A stretch of 64,000 bases of DNA from Sabethes cyaneus (lineage: Eukaryota; Arthropoda; Insecta; Diptera; Culicidae), in assembly GCF_943734655.1 (NCBI RefSeq), contig NC_071354.1:175556411-175620410 (forward strand). The letters are read 5' to 3'. Position numbers and translations under genes: made by a program. Below the pieces are notes generated by a model, which saw only the letters and a program-made list of their open reading frames with translations, was not told the DNA's origin and did not search any database. Positions 12,290-23,261 of this stretch are shown in pieces. How positions within the stretch are numbered: position 1 is the stretch's first letter; each line of letters opens with the position of its first letter.

Positions 12290-13153
12290 ATGCTCTACTC
12301 TGGCAAATGAGGTGAAAATGCTACACGAGAAAGAGAGGCTGGATTCATACTACGCCCAGGGACACATGTGGTCCTGCTGAAGTGGGAACCGATAAGCGAA
12401 AGAATAATCGTGGCCGGAAATTTTACTGCAATCCAGTGCTATACGCAAAGATGCTGTAGACCTACAGGAGAAAGAGAGTTTCTACAGCTAGCTGGTTGAG
12501 AGTATCCCAAAGGGGGCATCTAACTCCATCCAACTCGGACTACTTCAAGATTGGTGCAAACGACACGAACCTTAACCAAGGAGAAATGAGCAAAAACAGG
12601 GAGCTGTTTAAAGAGTCTTGCGGTAATAATAACATGCTCATTGGTGGATCGCTCTTACCTCATTGACCAGCACATAAGGCCATGTGGGTTTCCCGCGACG
12701 GTCGAACAGAAAATCAAATTGACCACATCTGCGTCAACCGAAAGTGGAGAAGGAGTCTTCTTGATGTACGCAACAAGCGCAACGCCAATATTGCATCCAA
12801 TCATCATCTCGTTATCGCTGAGATGTCCGATGATTAGAGAATCCCAAGGTGAAAAGCGAACAAGTCTCGGAGTTACCACCTGGTGGAACCGTCGAAGAGC
12901 AATGGACCGGTGTCAAGAACGCCTTCATCTCAATCATTGACGCAGTGACATAAACCTCGGTAAAGTGCGCAGTAGTCGGAGGGAGTGGATTTCGGATGAA
13001 ACTTGGAAAAAATTCGACGAGCGGAGAGAGGCGAAAGCCGGTGTCGGCAGCCCGTCGAAAGCCGAACCAGGTCCGCTGTCCGTTGACGATACGCAGAACT
13101 GGAGAGGGCTATTAAACAATAAGCATGTAAGCGGGACAAGAGAGGCTGGAATA
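12290..13153 (+). pseudogene. RTE-like endonuclease and linker, broken
   Basis: This is an apurinic/apyrimidinic-endonuclease-like domain of a LINE ORF2, which would nick target DNA for target-primed reverse transcription. The segment GRTENQIDHICVN carries the family-conserved QIDH motif, and NHHLVIAE stands where DHHLVIAE is usual. In-frame stops occur after IGGSLLPH and after EMSDD, among others. The linker SSRREWISDETWKKFDERREA runs to the hAT insertion at 13154. Confidence 0.8.
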
Positions 13154-13161
13154 ACTCTCTA

Positions 13162-14234
13162 TAGGGATGGGAACTATCATTAAAAAGCGTTACTGATAAC
13201 TATCAGTAATTTCAGTACGTTACTGATAACTATCAGTAAATATCAGTAATTTTACCCATCACGGCATTGTAGCAAAAAAATAAGCAATTGTAATAACTGC
13301 ATTATTCATTGTAATTTTACATTGTAATTTATCAGGTGGACTTCATGGGGGCTCGCGCAACTACCGACCAGATTTTTTCCATCCGACAGATCTTGCAGAA
13401 ATGTTGAGGATACATCGTGTCCTCGGATCACATCTTTATTGATTTCAAAGCAACATACGATACAGTCCATCGCGACCAGCTATGGTACACAATGCACGAA
13501 ACCGGTTTGCCGGATAAACTGACCCGACTAGTCTGAGCTATATTGGAACGAGTGATGTGCTTCGCACGTCTCCGAGGCACACTCGAGTTCCTTCGAGACT
13601 CGTCGAGGGTTGGGACAAGGTGACAGCTTATCCTGTATGCTGTTCAACGTCACTCTTGAGGCGGTGTTCCGATCAGCGAGTATCGAAACGAGAGGCATGA
13701 TTTTCATCAAGGGTAGACGTATATGAATCACGACATACTTTCACTGCTTGAGAATCCCAGAGACCCCCATCTACATCTGACGAAAGTCGGTAGGCTACGG
13801 TGGGTCGGGCACGTTGTAAGGATGCCGAACGACAGAGCAACGACAACAGTTCTTTTCAACAACCCCACCGGCACCGGACACACGAAGACTCAACATGCAA
13901 GATGGCTTGACCAAGTCGAAAGTGATTTATGACTTTTGAGACTTGAGACTGGGAAACTTGCGACGAATGGCCCAAGATCGAGTTAAATAGAGACGACTGC
14001 TTGAAACAGCACGAGCCACCCCGGCTCTAGGCTGCTGACGACAACGACGATATATTGTGTCACTCTCGTCTATCGAACGCAACTACCTACCATTTATTTA
14101 ATCCAACTGATTTTTCTAACGAGAAGACGTAACTGTATCAGTAAGCATCAATAACTGCGAAACCTTACTGATACTTAGTGATATTATTGCTTACTGATAA
14201 CTATCAGTAATTAATGATTGATTTCCCATCCCTA
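13162..14234. mobile_element. hAT-like element, 1.07 kb, 8-bp target duplication
   Basis: The ends are TAGGGATGGG and CCCATCCCTA (10-bp perfect inverted repeats), flanked by the 8-bp direct repeat ACTCTCTA at 13154-13161 and 14235-14242. Joining the flanks restores the LINE linker reading. Both ends carry subterminal copies of the near-palindrome TTACTGATAACTATCAGTAA, two near the left and one near the right, which are plausible transposase-binding sites. An 8-bp duplication and these termini are diagnostic of the hAT superfamily. There is no hAT transposase inside; the interior holds LINE debris, so it is non-autonomous. Confidence 0.92.
13330..14060 (+). pseudogene. Non-LTR reverse-transcriptase debris inside the hAT element
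   Basis: Readable LINE fragments lie between the hAT ends. Around 13345-13720 they resemble the RT region: TTDQIFSIRQILQ-like, then FKA.YDTVHRDQLWYTMHETG and GQGDSLSCMLFNVTLEAV-like across frameshifts. At 13760-13930 a C-terminal stretch reads RLRWVGHVVRMPNDRA. The middle of the RT is deleted. This sequence is related to, but not continuous with, the LINE that the hAT element interrupts. Confidence 0.65.
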
Positions 14235-14242
14235 ACTCTCTA

Positions 14243-14398
14243 GCCGACGAAGGAGAAACCGCCTTCGCCAATGGTGATATCCGTTTGATGTACGATATTT
14301 CTCGCCGCATTAGTGGTGCCCGGACGAATACTAAGATAGCGCTGAAGAACTGAGCTGCCCCATCTTTGTCAGCCCAGATGGTGCATCAACTATTTAGG
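14243..14398 (+). pseudogene. RTE-like linker segment resumed after the hAT insertion
   Basis: Continues the LINE frame directly from the hAT right flank: LADEGETAFANGDIRLMYDISRRISGARTN, then a stop, then the piece SAQMVHQLFR before the fold-back element. This continuity shows the hAT insertion postdates the LINE. Confidence 0.75.
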
Positions 14399-14670
14399 CT
14401 GAAGTTTTTGGAGCGTCTTAGTAGAATACGAAACCGGAAATTAAATAAAAAGAAAACTATTCCAATTAAATTCTACTATCTATGTTTATTCGCAACAGAT
14501 ACGTATGTCGCCTACGACTTGCAGGCTTCATCAGTGTCAAAGTTGTTCGAAAAGTGTTCGAAAGCAGATACTGATGAAGTCTGCAAGTCGTAGGCGAAAT
14601 ACGTATCTGTTGCAAATAAATATAGATAGTAGAATTTAATTGGAATAGTTTTCTTTTTATTTAATTTCAG
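14399..14670. mobile_element. Fold-back (Mutator-like) element, 99-bp arms
   Basis: Two inverted arms of 99 bases (14437-14535 and 14570-14668) are separated by a 34-base loop. A left extension CTGAAGTTTTTGGAGCG is shared with copies at 19240 and 37909. The flanks are AACTATTTAGG (14388-14398) and AACTATTCAGG (14671-14681), a 9-11-bp duplication with one mismatch. Removing the element restores the LINE reading LFRNIWDWMQGTLVKV. Long inverted arms with 9-11-bp duplications are typical of Mutator-like fold-back elements. Non-coding. Confidence 0.82.
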
Positions 14671-14681
14671 AACTATTCAGG

Positions 14682-15635
14682 AATATATGGGATTGGATGC
14701 AAGGCACATTGGTCAAAGTTCCTAAAAAATTGGGTCCCCATTGAATGCAGTAACTGGCGTGGCATCACGTTGCTCTGCATTACTCTGAAAGTACTATGTA
14801 AGATCATCCCTAAACGGAATCCTCTAATGATGGAGCAGTTAAATGACCTCGAGCTTGCCGACGACATTGTCTTGCTCGCACAATGCCGAATATGCAGAGT
14901 AAGTTAGATAACCTCTCCGAGAGCTCCCAGGCAGCAGGTCTCACATTCAGTGTAGCAAAGATAAGTCTATGGACCAACTTCACAGTAGCGGGACAACATG
15001 TTGAGCTGGCGGACACTTTTTCATATCTTAGTGACTAAGACAGCGCCCGATGACGGCATCAAGACTGAAATAGCCACACGGATCACGAAGGTCAGGGGTG
15101 CCTGCGCAAGTCTGTGAAACATTTGGCGTTCAAACCATGTCACTATACATACGAAAACCCGAATTTTCAACTCAATACTCAAACGTTAAATCCATATTGC
15201 TGTACGCCTGCGAAACGTGGTACATCTTGGCGGAGGCAACACAAAAACTGCCGGGATTTACTAATTCGTGCCTGGTGGCCTAACAACTGGATATCCAATG
15301 AGGAGCTCTGTCGTCGTTGTCATCAACGGCCGATAGCAATAGAAATTCGAAACTGTGGATGGAAGTGGAACGGAAACACCTTGAGGAAAGGAGCGGACGA
15401 GATTTGCAGAGAAACATTCGACTGATATCCGCAAGGACGGCGTAGAAGAGGCAGACTCAGAGGATCATGGCGTCGCAGTTTAGCCAATGACATCCAGGCT
15501 GTCGAAGAGAACTTGTCCTGGCGACAGGGCAAAACCATGGTGGGTAACCGTCGGCAATGGATATCTCTGATTTCATCTTCTTTCATTTCTTCTGGTCGAC
15601 TGGCGGTCATAGATACATAAGAAGAAGAACACGTA
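14682..15635 (+). pseudogene. RTE-like reverse transcriptase and C-terminus, broken
   Basis: It starts NIWDWMQGTLVKV directly after the fold-back element, then NWRGITLLC, then jumps by internal deletion to MEQLNDLELADDIVLLAQ with the catalytic ADD of the RT palm. The C-terminal region reads YACETW, NWISNEELCRRCHQRPIAIEI, RGSWRRSLANDI and ends at SSGRLAVIDT. Several frames and stops are involved. The same C-terminal segment occurs at 19378-19831 (+) and 27780-28180 (-). Confidence 0.8.
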
Positions 15636-15904
15636 TACCAAGTTTGGTGTAGAACAGTTCAGGCGATCCGGCGTTATGGCGGAACATACATACATACATA
15701 TTTACAGTCACTTTTATATATTTAGACTAGCTTGGTGCTTGTTTTTGCTTGGGACCCTTTTTGTCACTTCTTTCATTTTCAGTGGTTTTCTTTCCGAAAA
15801 ATGCAACTGCAAGAAATCGACTCCTTTTTTGTCACCCGGCTACTATGCTTTTGTGAATGTGAATGGCAAAATTGTCAAAATATTTCTATCCCTTGACCTA
15901 AAAG

Positions 15905-16130
15905 AGCAAAGTAAAGTCTAGGAGCTGTATTCCGTTATCGAAACTTTACCATATGTTTTTTGATACGACAGACTCCGCAGCCAGCTGTTAGAGTACAGGA
16001 CAATTGCGGGACAAGTGCTACGATCTTATCGACTCTGACAGCCTCTGCCGGCCAAAAACATACGACATACGACGACTGTCTTATTAGACTAGCATCGTAC
16101 CCTCCCTTGACCTACTGTTCAACAAATTCA
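15905..16130 (-). mobile_element. tRNA-derived SINE copy (Feilai-like), diverged
   Basis: Reverse-complement copy of the SINE at 40266-40474. It shares AAGTCTAGGAGCTGTATTCCG, ACGACAGACTCCGCAGCCAG and GTTAGAGTACAGGACAATTG. The tRNA-like head lies at about 16040-16130, with the B-box region degraded. Confidence 0.75.
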
Positions 16131-19100
16131 TTCTTAAATACAGAATTAAGTTTTGGAGATGGCAGCACCGTATCGTCATAGTCGCAAATTGTTTCAATTA
16201 TGTCTTGAATTTTATGGGTCATTGTAAGGGAAATTACAGTAAAATTGACACGTATATTTTTATTTTTGTTTTAGAAATCGTAACATTTGATTTACTAATC
16301 TATTGTAATCTGAATAAATTACCATTTTTCAAATGCTGACTGTAAACATTTTTTTTTTTCATTTTTATTTTAATGTGCTACTGTAAACATAGTTTTTACT
16401 ATTTAAAAATACCGTTTTACCGGATATTTTCACTATTTCATAGGCTTCCAAAATTAGTATATCAAACCTCCTCTTGATTGTTTTTCAATATTTAAATAGA
16501 GCAATTTTATAAACAATTGTATTTTTTGCAAACCTGGGACTATTTCTTCGATATTTTTTTATTTTCAAACGTTCGTCTTCCAATTGGGAAACTCGGGTTT
16601 GTACCGTTCATTCATTTTAATTTGATATAAGCTTTTACTAATAGTTTCCAATACTTATATTACTGAGGGTCTCCAACCTGTCTTTTTGCCAAACTGATTT
16701 TTTAAAACTTCATAGAGGTTAAAACACTTTATACACCCGTAACCAAATGCAGCACAAAAACGTTAATGTTTCTTATTACAGTTAGTATGCTCTTGACTTG
16801 CAGGTGTAATTTAATTAAAAAAATATGACTCAACGCGCCGCGATTCACCGGAAAGGAATTTGCTTCAGATGAATAAAATTAGCCAAAAGTGTTTTTTTTT
16901 TCATTTATCAGGAAGTCATAGAAAGATGTTAGAAGATTCATCAAATAAAATTGGATTGCATGTTTCATTACAAATGTACGATAAAATTTAACGGTTGAAG
17001 ACACCCCAACGGTGAAAACATGCTCAATTCATCTGAAATAGAATACAAACATCTATCGAACGTAGTTAATATGCCATAAGCTGAAATTGTCTTTCGTCTG
17101 TGGCGGCAGCGGCACTCATCTTTCGGATTTTTATTATCCAGATAAACAGTCAATCGCAATTTATCCTGCGCAACGAAATTGACGCTAACGTGTAGTATGC
17201 TTTATATCTCGCTGTAATCACGTTGTTGCGCTCTGCAATAATTTACGAGCCTAAGGAATGAACCGTGTAAAAATCTTGTTGTGTCTCCTAGGAGACTATC
17301 CTGCGGGATAACACCTCAAGCTTAGAGAAAGAGCACTATCAAGCATTCTTTATTTTAGATGCCTTTCGTTTTACAACCGGTCCTTACGGCGGGTGCGGTG
17401 GAGTGGTACCACACAACAGGAAGCCTATGCATCGGTCCGAGGAGCGCTGAAAATTATCAGCTCCCAGATTGAGACGAAATAGCAGCCAACTCAGCAGTAA
17501 TGGTGCAACCGGGTTTATTTTATTTTTCCCGTTTCGAAGAGCCTTGTTATCATCTTCGAGGAGAAAATAAATTGGTTATAATGCATGGTTGGCTGGGATA
17601 ATCAAAATTCACGAAATAAAAGAACCACTGATTATGAGTTCGATTAATGTAATTTTTTTTGCAATTTTTCTTTACCTATCCTATGTTAACTAAATTGCTC
17701 ATTAGCACATGAAAGTAAAAATATTCCTGATCCAATCAGTCTCTTGTTCTGTAATTATGTACAGAAAATACTCTCCAAAATTGTATTACGAAATAGCCAA
17801 AATATCCCCGTTAGGTGGGTTAAACCAAAGTGTTTTTATTATCCAAGGATCAACCGGTCCCGCCGGAGTGAGTGCACCATAATGATGGTGTGGCTTGTAC
17901 GTTTGTGCGGCCGGTCATAAAGTGCGGAATAAGCGAAACAACTCGCCACACGGTGCGCTACGGTGCGATGCGGTCCGGTGCGGTGGGGATACGGGGCGGT
18001 GTTGTGTTGGCCACAGAATCGACAGCCAAGCAGCCAGACCGGCCGGCAGGTCATCTCGCGTTGAATGCAGTGGAGGATAAATTTTCATTGCGGCTCCTCG
18101 TTATTCGAATCACTTGGGATGAAGTTTTTACGTTCGAGGAAGTAAACATCCGTGATAAGAAGAATAAGGATTAAAAGCTGTTTATGGAGGTCGATAAAAC
18201 GAAACAATGTACTGTGTGGAAGAAAGGCCGCTGATTCTGGGTTTATCTCGGGCAATAGAATTCAATTTTATTAATTCGTTACGTAGAACAGGAAGTAACC
18301 ATGAAATGAGCAGCGCAGTTAAGTTCCATGGCAACGTGTAGTCATCAGTTGTTACAATCAAATCCTTGATTTGATGATTGCTGCAAGTTGTATTGGCTGT
18401 AAGAAACTGTTTCACATATATCTGTCCAAAGCAAACTGGTCTATGTAAATATCCCATCACACTAAAATGTTCCCCGAATAAATAGAAATATTGTTGCGAT
18501 TTCAAGTACTTCCGAGACACAACAGACGTCATGAACTTCTTCCGCTCACCGAACAATAATCTCATTCTACGGAATAGACTGCAACCAACTCGAATCTGTT
18601 GGTTGCCGGGTGCTTTTGTGGAAATCAAAGAAACATCTTTGCTATTTAATTTGCTCTCGTCGTTTCCGGTTCCGTTGGTTCCTAATTGTTTAATTCGTTT
18701 CCCGTTTTCATTTGCAGCTATTTACGTTCGTTATCCATTTTAATTATTTTTCCGGGTTGGGCCCAGAAATCGCGGTGCCTTTTTCGAGTGCTGGGAAGCA
18801 CACGTACACATACCTACAGCAATTTATTTTTTTTTGCTCAAAGCCAGCTGGGTGGTATTTCGTTTTGGTACAAATATGTTCTTATTAACCAAGTTCTAGG
18901 AGCCGGAAAGACTATTGTCCTGCCGAGTGCACTAGATTTTTCTTTTCGGGAGCGGTTTCAATATAAGTCCTGCCTTGTGGAAACTTTGTCATTTCTCTAT
19001 CTTTCGGCTCATTTTATGTTAAATCCAATATTTTATTTCTTTTGGTTGTCCTAATGATAAATCGTCAATCGAAAGTTCAACTTTTTCGTATTGTTTGATA

Positions 19101-19229
19101 AAATATAACTGCCAAAATGCGACAACCAAAAATTTAGTGATGGATTCTAAGTCGCCTTTGCGGGAATTGTTGATGGCATAGTTGGTTGACTGTTTAACGA
19201 TTATTACAATAGAATGCTGGATTTTAATT
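16131..19229. other. Anonymous DNA, no gene recognised
   Basis: Mostly AT-rich and without recognisable coding sequence. Around 17920-18060 is a short GC-rich patch with imperfect GGTGCG repeats (ACGGTGCGCTACGGTGCG and similar). Overlapping frames there on both strands reflect the composition. A frame at 18182-18628 (-, 148 codons) is open but has no motif I recognise. Confidence 0.45.
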
Positions 19230-19324
19230 AAAAGCTATGTCCGAAGTTTTTGGAGCCTCTTAGTAGAATACAAAACCTGAAATTGAAGAAAAGAAGAAAA
19301 CTTTTTCTAAATTAAATTCCACTA

Positions 19325-20242
19325 CAGTAGGATTTCGAATTTGGCAACAAATGCGTGTCGCCTATGTTGCCAAAATCCGAATCTGCTGTATGCCTGCGAA
19401 ACGTGGTGCGTCTCAGCGGAGACAACGCAAACACTGCAGGTATTCATTAACCGGTGCCTGCGATACATTATTCGTGCCTGGTGGCCTGATAATTGGATAT
19501 CCAATGAGGAACTCCATCGTCGGTGTCATCAACGGCCGATAGCCACAGAAATTCGTGAACGTAGGTGGAAATGGATCGGACACACCTTGAGGAAAGGAGC
19601 GAACGAGGTTTGCAGAGCAGCACTAGACTGGAATCCACAAGGACAGCGTAGAAGAGGCAGACCCAGAGGCTCATGGCGACGGAGTTTAGCCAACGACATC
19701 CGGGCTGTAGACGAGAACGTGTCCTGGCGACAGGTAAAAGCCATGGCGGGTAACCGTCAGCAGTGGAGATCTCTGATTTCATCCCTTTGTTCTGCCGGAC
19801 CGGCGGACATGGACACATAAGTAAGTGTAGTATGTTGCCAAAATCGAAACCATGCCAAAATCGAGACCCTTTTTCGATATGAAAAAATTTGATGTATCTG
19901 CTTTAGAAGTTAACCAAATATCATTAATCAACGATTGCAACCATTTTAGGTTTAAAAAGTCCGACAAGAGCTATCCGTCCGGTGCAAATAAGTTATTGAC
20001 ACCCTGCGGTAAGACGTAGTCCTACGGCAATAAAAATTTTGTTGTTCGAAACCACATAACTTTTTTTCATGAACATACTCAGGGCATCATTTTTTCGTCA
20101 TTTAAAGCATGTATGCGGAGACTGATTGATATTTAAGCATATTTTTGGAAGTGAAATATCTTGTGTTGCCAAAAACGAATACTTTTGTTGCCAAAATCGA
20201 GGCATGCCAAAATCGAACCATGCCAAATTCGAAATCCAACTG
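19325..20242. mobile_element. pogo-like TA-flanked element carrying a LINE fragment
   Basis: Inverted ends CAGTAGGATTTCGAATTTGG and its complement ending CCAACTG are flanked by TA (19323-19324 and 20243-20244). Internal phrases TGCCAAAATCGA recur several times. A related fragment lies at 53081. No transposase remains. A LINE 3' fragment with its own target duplication sits inside (19378-19831). Confidence 0.82.
19378..19831 (+). pseudogene. RTE-like LINE 3' end, 5'-truncated insertion
   Basis: It encodes the C-terminus of an RTE-like ORF2 in one open frame (19341-19820): YACETWCVSAETTQTLQVF, IIRAWWPDNWISNEELHRRC, RPRGSWRRSLANDIRAVDEN, ending SAGPADMDT. It is flanked by the 14-bp direct repeat ATGTTGCCAAAATC (19364-19377 and 19832-19845), a target-site duplication that also occurs once, uninterrupted, in the related pogo-like fragment near 53118. 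It is a severely 5'-truncated retrotransposon with no RT domain, so it cannot act by itself. Confidence 0.88.
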
Positions 20243-20449
20243 TATTAATATTTATTCACGACATATACCTATTTCGCCTACGACTGGAAGGTTTCATCAG
20301 TGCCTGTTTTAGAACTGTTTGTTGCGACACAGACAACAGTTTGAACAGACATACATGAAGCTGTAGGCGAAATACGTACCTGTCATGAATAAATATTAAT
20401 AGTGAAATTTAATATGGGAAACGTTTTCTTTTTTTCTTTAATGTCAGGT

Positions 20450-20596
20450 AAAAGCTATAGCTTTTCTATCTCGGATTCAGGAAATATTATTTGTCATTTT
20501 CAGCTGGAAGCCACATCTTTTACTGATTATTTAAGATTTAACTTCGTTAGAGTTTGGCACGATTAATGCGAATCCACATTTTATATAGACTGGATA
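20450..20596. other. Short spacer, nothing recognised
   Basis: AT-rich sequence between the fold-back element and the minisatellite. Its first 9 bases are the target duplication of the element to the left. Confidence 0.4.
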
Positions 20597-21838
20597 TGAT
20601 CATAAGGACAGATAGACATGGACATGGAAATAGATGGACAGATCGCATGGACAGACAGATCACGCGGACATACAGGTAACATGGAGCGACAGATGACATG
20701 GACAGACAGATCACGTGAACAGACAGGTCACATGGAGCGACAGATGACATGGACAGATAGATCACATGGACAGACAGATCACATGTACAAACAGATCACA
20801 TGGACAGACAGATCTCATGGTCAGCCAGATCATAGGGACAGACAGATCACACGGACAGACAGATCATACGGACAAATAGATCACTTGGACAGACTGATTA
20901 CATGGACAAACAGATCACAGGGATAGATAGATCACATGGACCGATAGATCACATGGACAAATAGATGACATTGACAAACAGATCACATGAATCGACAGAT
21001 AACATAGACAGACACATGACATGGACAGACAGATAATATGGACATGCTGATCACATCGACATGTAAATCATACTGATAAACAGATCACATGAGTAGACAG
21101 ATCAAATGGACCGACAGATCACATGAACAGACAGATCAAATGAAAAGACAGAACACATGGACAAATCGATAACATGAACAGACAGATTACATGGACAGAC
21201 AAATCACAGGGATAGACAGACGATATGGACATACAGATCACATCGACATGCAATTCACAAGGCAGACAGATCATATGGGCCGGCATATCATAGTGACAGA
21301 CAGATCACACGGACAGATCGATACCATGGACAGATAAATCACACGGACAAACAGATCACATGGACAGACAGATCATACGGATAAACAGATCACAGAGCCA
21401 AATAGGTCAGATGGACAGATCGAATGGAATCAGATCACATGAACAGACAGATCACATGAACAGACAGATCACATTAGCAGACAGATCACATGAACAGACA
21501 GATCGATAACATGAACAGACAGATCACATGACTAGACAGATCACACAAATAGACAGATTAAATGGACAAATCGATAACATGGACAGACATACTACATGGA
21601 CTAACAGATCGCATGAACCTACAGATCACTTCGATATGCACGCGGATAAACAGATCACATGAGTAGACAGATCACATGAACAGACAGATCGCATGAACAG
21701 CCAGATCACATGAACAGATAGAATACATGGACAAATCGATAACATGGACAGACAGATCACATGGACATACAGATCATATCGATATGGAAATCGCACAGAC
21801 AAACAGATCGCATGAGCAGGCAGATCACATGGACAAAG
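20597..21838. repeat. 16-bp minisatellite (ACATGGACAGACAGATC-type), 1.24 kb
   Basis: Roughly 75 tandem copies of a 16-17-base unit built on GACAGACAGATCACAT, with point variants but little length change. Open frames on both strands (20618-20926 and 21626-21886) are translations of the repeat and are not genes. Confidence 0.93.
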
Positions 21839-23230
21839 TAGGTTAAAAGTCGTGCCATATATCCCGTTAAGAGAATAAATTGCCATATATTCCGTTAAGA
21901 AAGGAATCCCCGTCAGGTATGCTAAAAAGGAAAATACAGGGCAAGCCGAACCCTAACCTGTAAGACCGTATTCTAAAAGGTCACTATTTCATAATTTGCA
22001 ACAGGACCCATTAATGCTTTAGAGCAACAGCCGCGAGATTAGCCACGATTCACGAGGCGACCGGTACAGGTATTGGACCGGAGTCGTAGACCGAACATTC
22101 CCCTTGTGTGTGCCAGTGCCATCTAGCGGCCCACCGCTAAGCGATCAAGTATAACCTCCCGCAACCGCGGACGATCCCTGCCTTCGAGGTCACACGCGCT
22201 CATGCCAGAGGCGGTGACGGGCTTGGATACAGCAACGATTCTAGTACCACCGGGAAAACTTACTCCGCAACCGCGGTCAAACCCCACCTGTGAGGTCAGT
22301 CGCACTCCAGCCAGAGGCGGTAACGGGCCTGGGTTAATACGAAGCCAAAATCCCGCAGAATACAAACACCTACTTAAGACCAGCAGTTTCACCCCACCTT
22401 CGAGGTCACGTGCACTCGCGCTTGAGACCGTGACGGGCCTGGGTACACTTGAAGCTGCTGCCCGATCCCACACAACATTCGCAGTTCGCCGTTTGTCATC
22501 GAGAATTTGTCATCGTCAAGTGAATGGTCGGCGGATCCCGCAGAGAAAGAAGAATAGTACAGTGAGTTTATAGGTTAATTAATAAAAATTAGTTGTATGA
22601 ACAGTAAGTAGAGTGACTTTGATTCCTTGATCGAAAAGTAGACCCGGAGCCGACTCTGAGAGCCTTCGTGCTCCTTACAGCCGAGCTAGCCAGAGAAGAG
22701 GCCGTGAGAACCCCTACACGGTTCCCATTGGTTCGACCAGGAACTTTAGGAGAACTCAGCTGAGGCCCCTCTGGCCTCAGCAATAACAGATCCCCCAGCT
22801 TTGGTAAAGAGGAACGTTATACAGACTTAATAAGCGTTACTGCAGTACCCCCCCCCCCCCCCTTACCTAATGTTTCGTTTACGCTTCACGCCGTATCTCG
22901 CACTGAAGACATTATCAATACCTACATTACGTTCCCTCAGTCTTCTTTAAAACTTTTGTTATAAAAAAGTGTGTTTTTCGATTCCGTTTTTTTAACCGTC
23001 ATTATATTTACTGGATAGCGACTATGTGCATTGGCTGGCCGAACGTTTTTGTGAAATTATTCGTTCATGGCTTAGTGACAATTTTCCATACCGCCGCACT
23101 CTCCTGCGTGGAGTAACCGTCGTTTGAGAGTACTGAAACGGAAGCGAAACGCATTCTGGGAAGTTCATGGGTGTTTTAATATACAAATTTTCCTCACAGT
23201 AAAGTAGAAAACAACTCCCCCCAGTGCTTA
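21839..23230. other. GC-richer unidentified region, possible retroelement debris
   Basis: Contains a short duplication (GCCATATATCCCGTTAAGA near 21857 and again near 21881), the triplicated block listed separately, a C15 homopolymer at 22848-22862 and no recognisable protein. The GC content of 22.0-22.8 kb stands out against its neighbours. An LTR or 5' leader of an LTR retrotransposon is possible, but I find no paired LTR or primer-binding site. Confidence 0.4.
22160..22460. repeat. GC-rich ~107-bp unit, three tandem copies
   Basis: Three diverged units each contain GAGGTCA..GCACTC..GCCAGAGGCGGTGACGGGC-like text at about 22187, 22293 and 22401. Each is followed by GGG(C/T)(T/C)TGGG and AC-rich sequence. 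Overlapping frames on both strands remain open but show no domain. Confidence 0.75.
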
Positions 23231-23261
23231 GCCTGATAAAATAAAGCGGATAGCATTTAAA

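Larger units (their letters stand above)
12290..15635 (+). mobile_element. RTE-like non-LTR retrotransposon remnant, split by two insertions
   Basis: Pieces appear in the expected order. Endonuclease end: LLKWEPISERI, WVSRDGRTENQIDHICVN, WRRSLLDVRNKRNANIAS at 12370-12830. Linker: RREWISDETWKKFDERREAKAG. Reverse transcriptase: LNDLELADDIVLLA near 14840. C-terminus: LLYACETW, RAWWPNNWISNEEL and RGSWRRSLANDIQAVEE near 15200-15520. Stops and frameshifts are frequent, so it is not coding. A hAT element (13162-14234) and a fold-back element (14399-14670) were inserted later and can be subtracted exactly because their target duplications are visible. The family resembles mosquito RTE-type elements; the clade name is recognition, not a search result. 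Confidence 0.85.
19240..20449. mobile_element. Fold-back element copy, interrupted by a pogo-like element
   Basis: The left part (19240-19324) and right part (20243-20449) match the fold-back element at 14399: GAAGTTTTTGGAGC, TTAGTAGAATAC, then TTTCGCCTACGACTGGAAGG with TTCATCAG and its inverted partner GCTGTAGGCGAAATACGTA. The flanking duplication is AAAAGCTAT (19231-19239 and 20450-20458), 9 bp perfect, again in the Mutator-like range. The central insertion occupies 19325-20242. Confidence 0.8.

Noticed and set aside
20597..21838. Short regularly spaced repeats resembling a CRISPR array
   Set aside because: The repeats are directly adjacent 16-mers with no unique spacers, in eukaryotic transposon-rich DNA; it is a minisatellite.
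22000..22800. LTR of a retrovirus-like or gypsy element
   Set aside because: No paired direct repeat, primer-binding site, polypurine tract or gag/pol similarity was found in the window.
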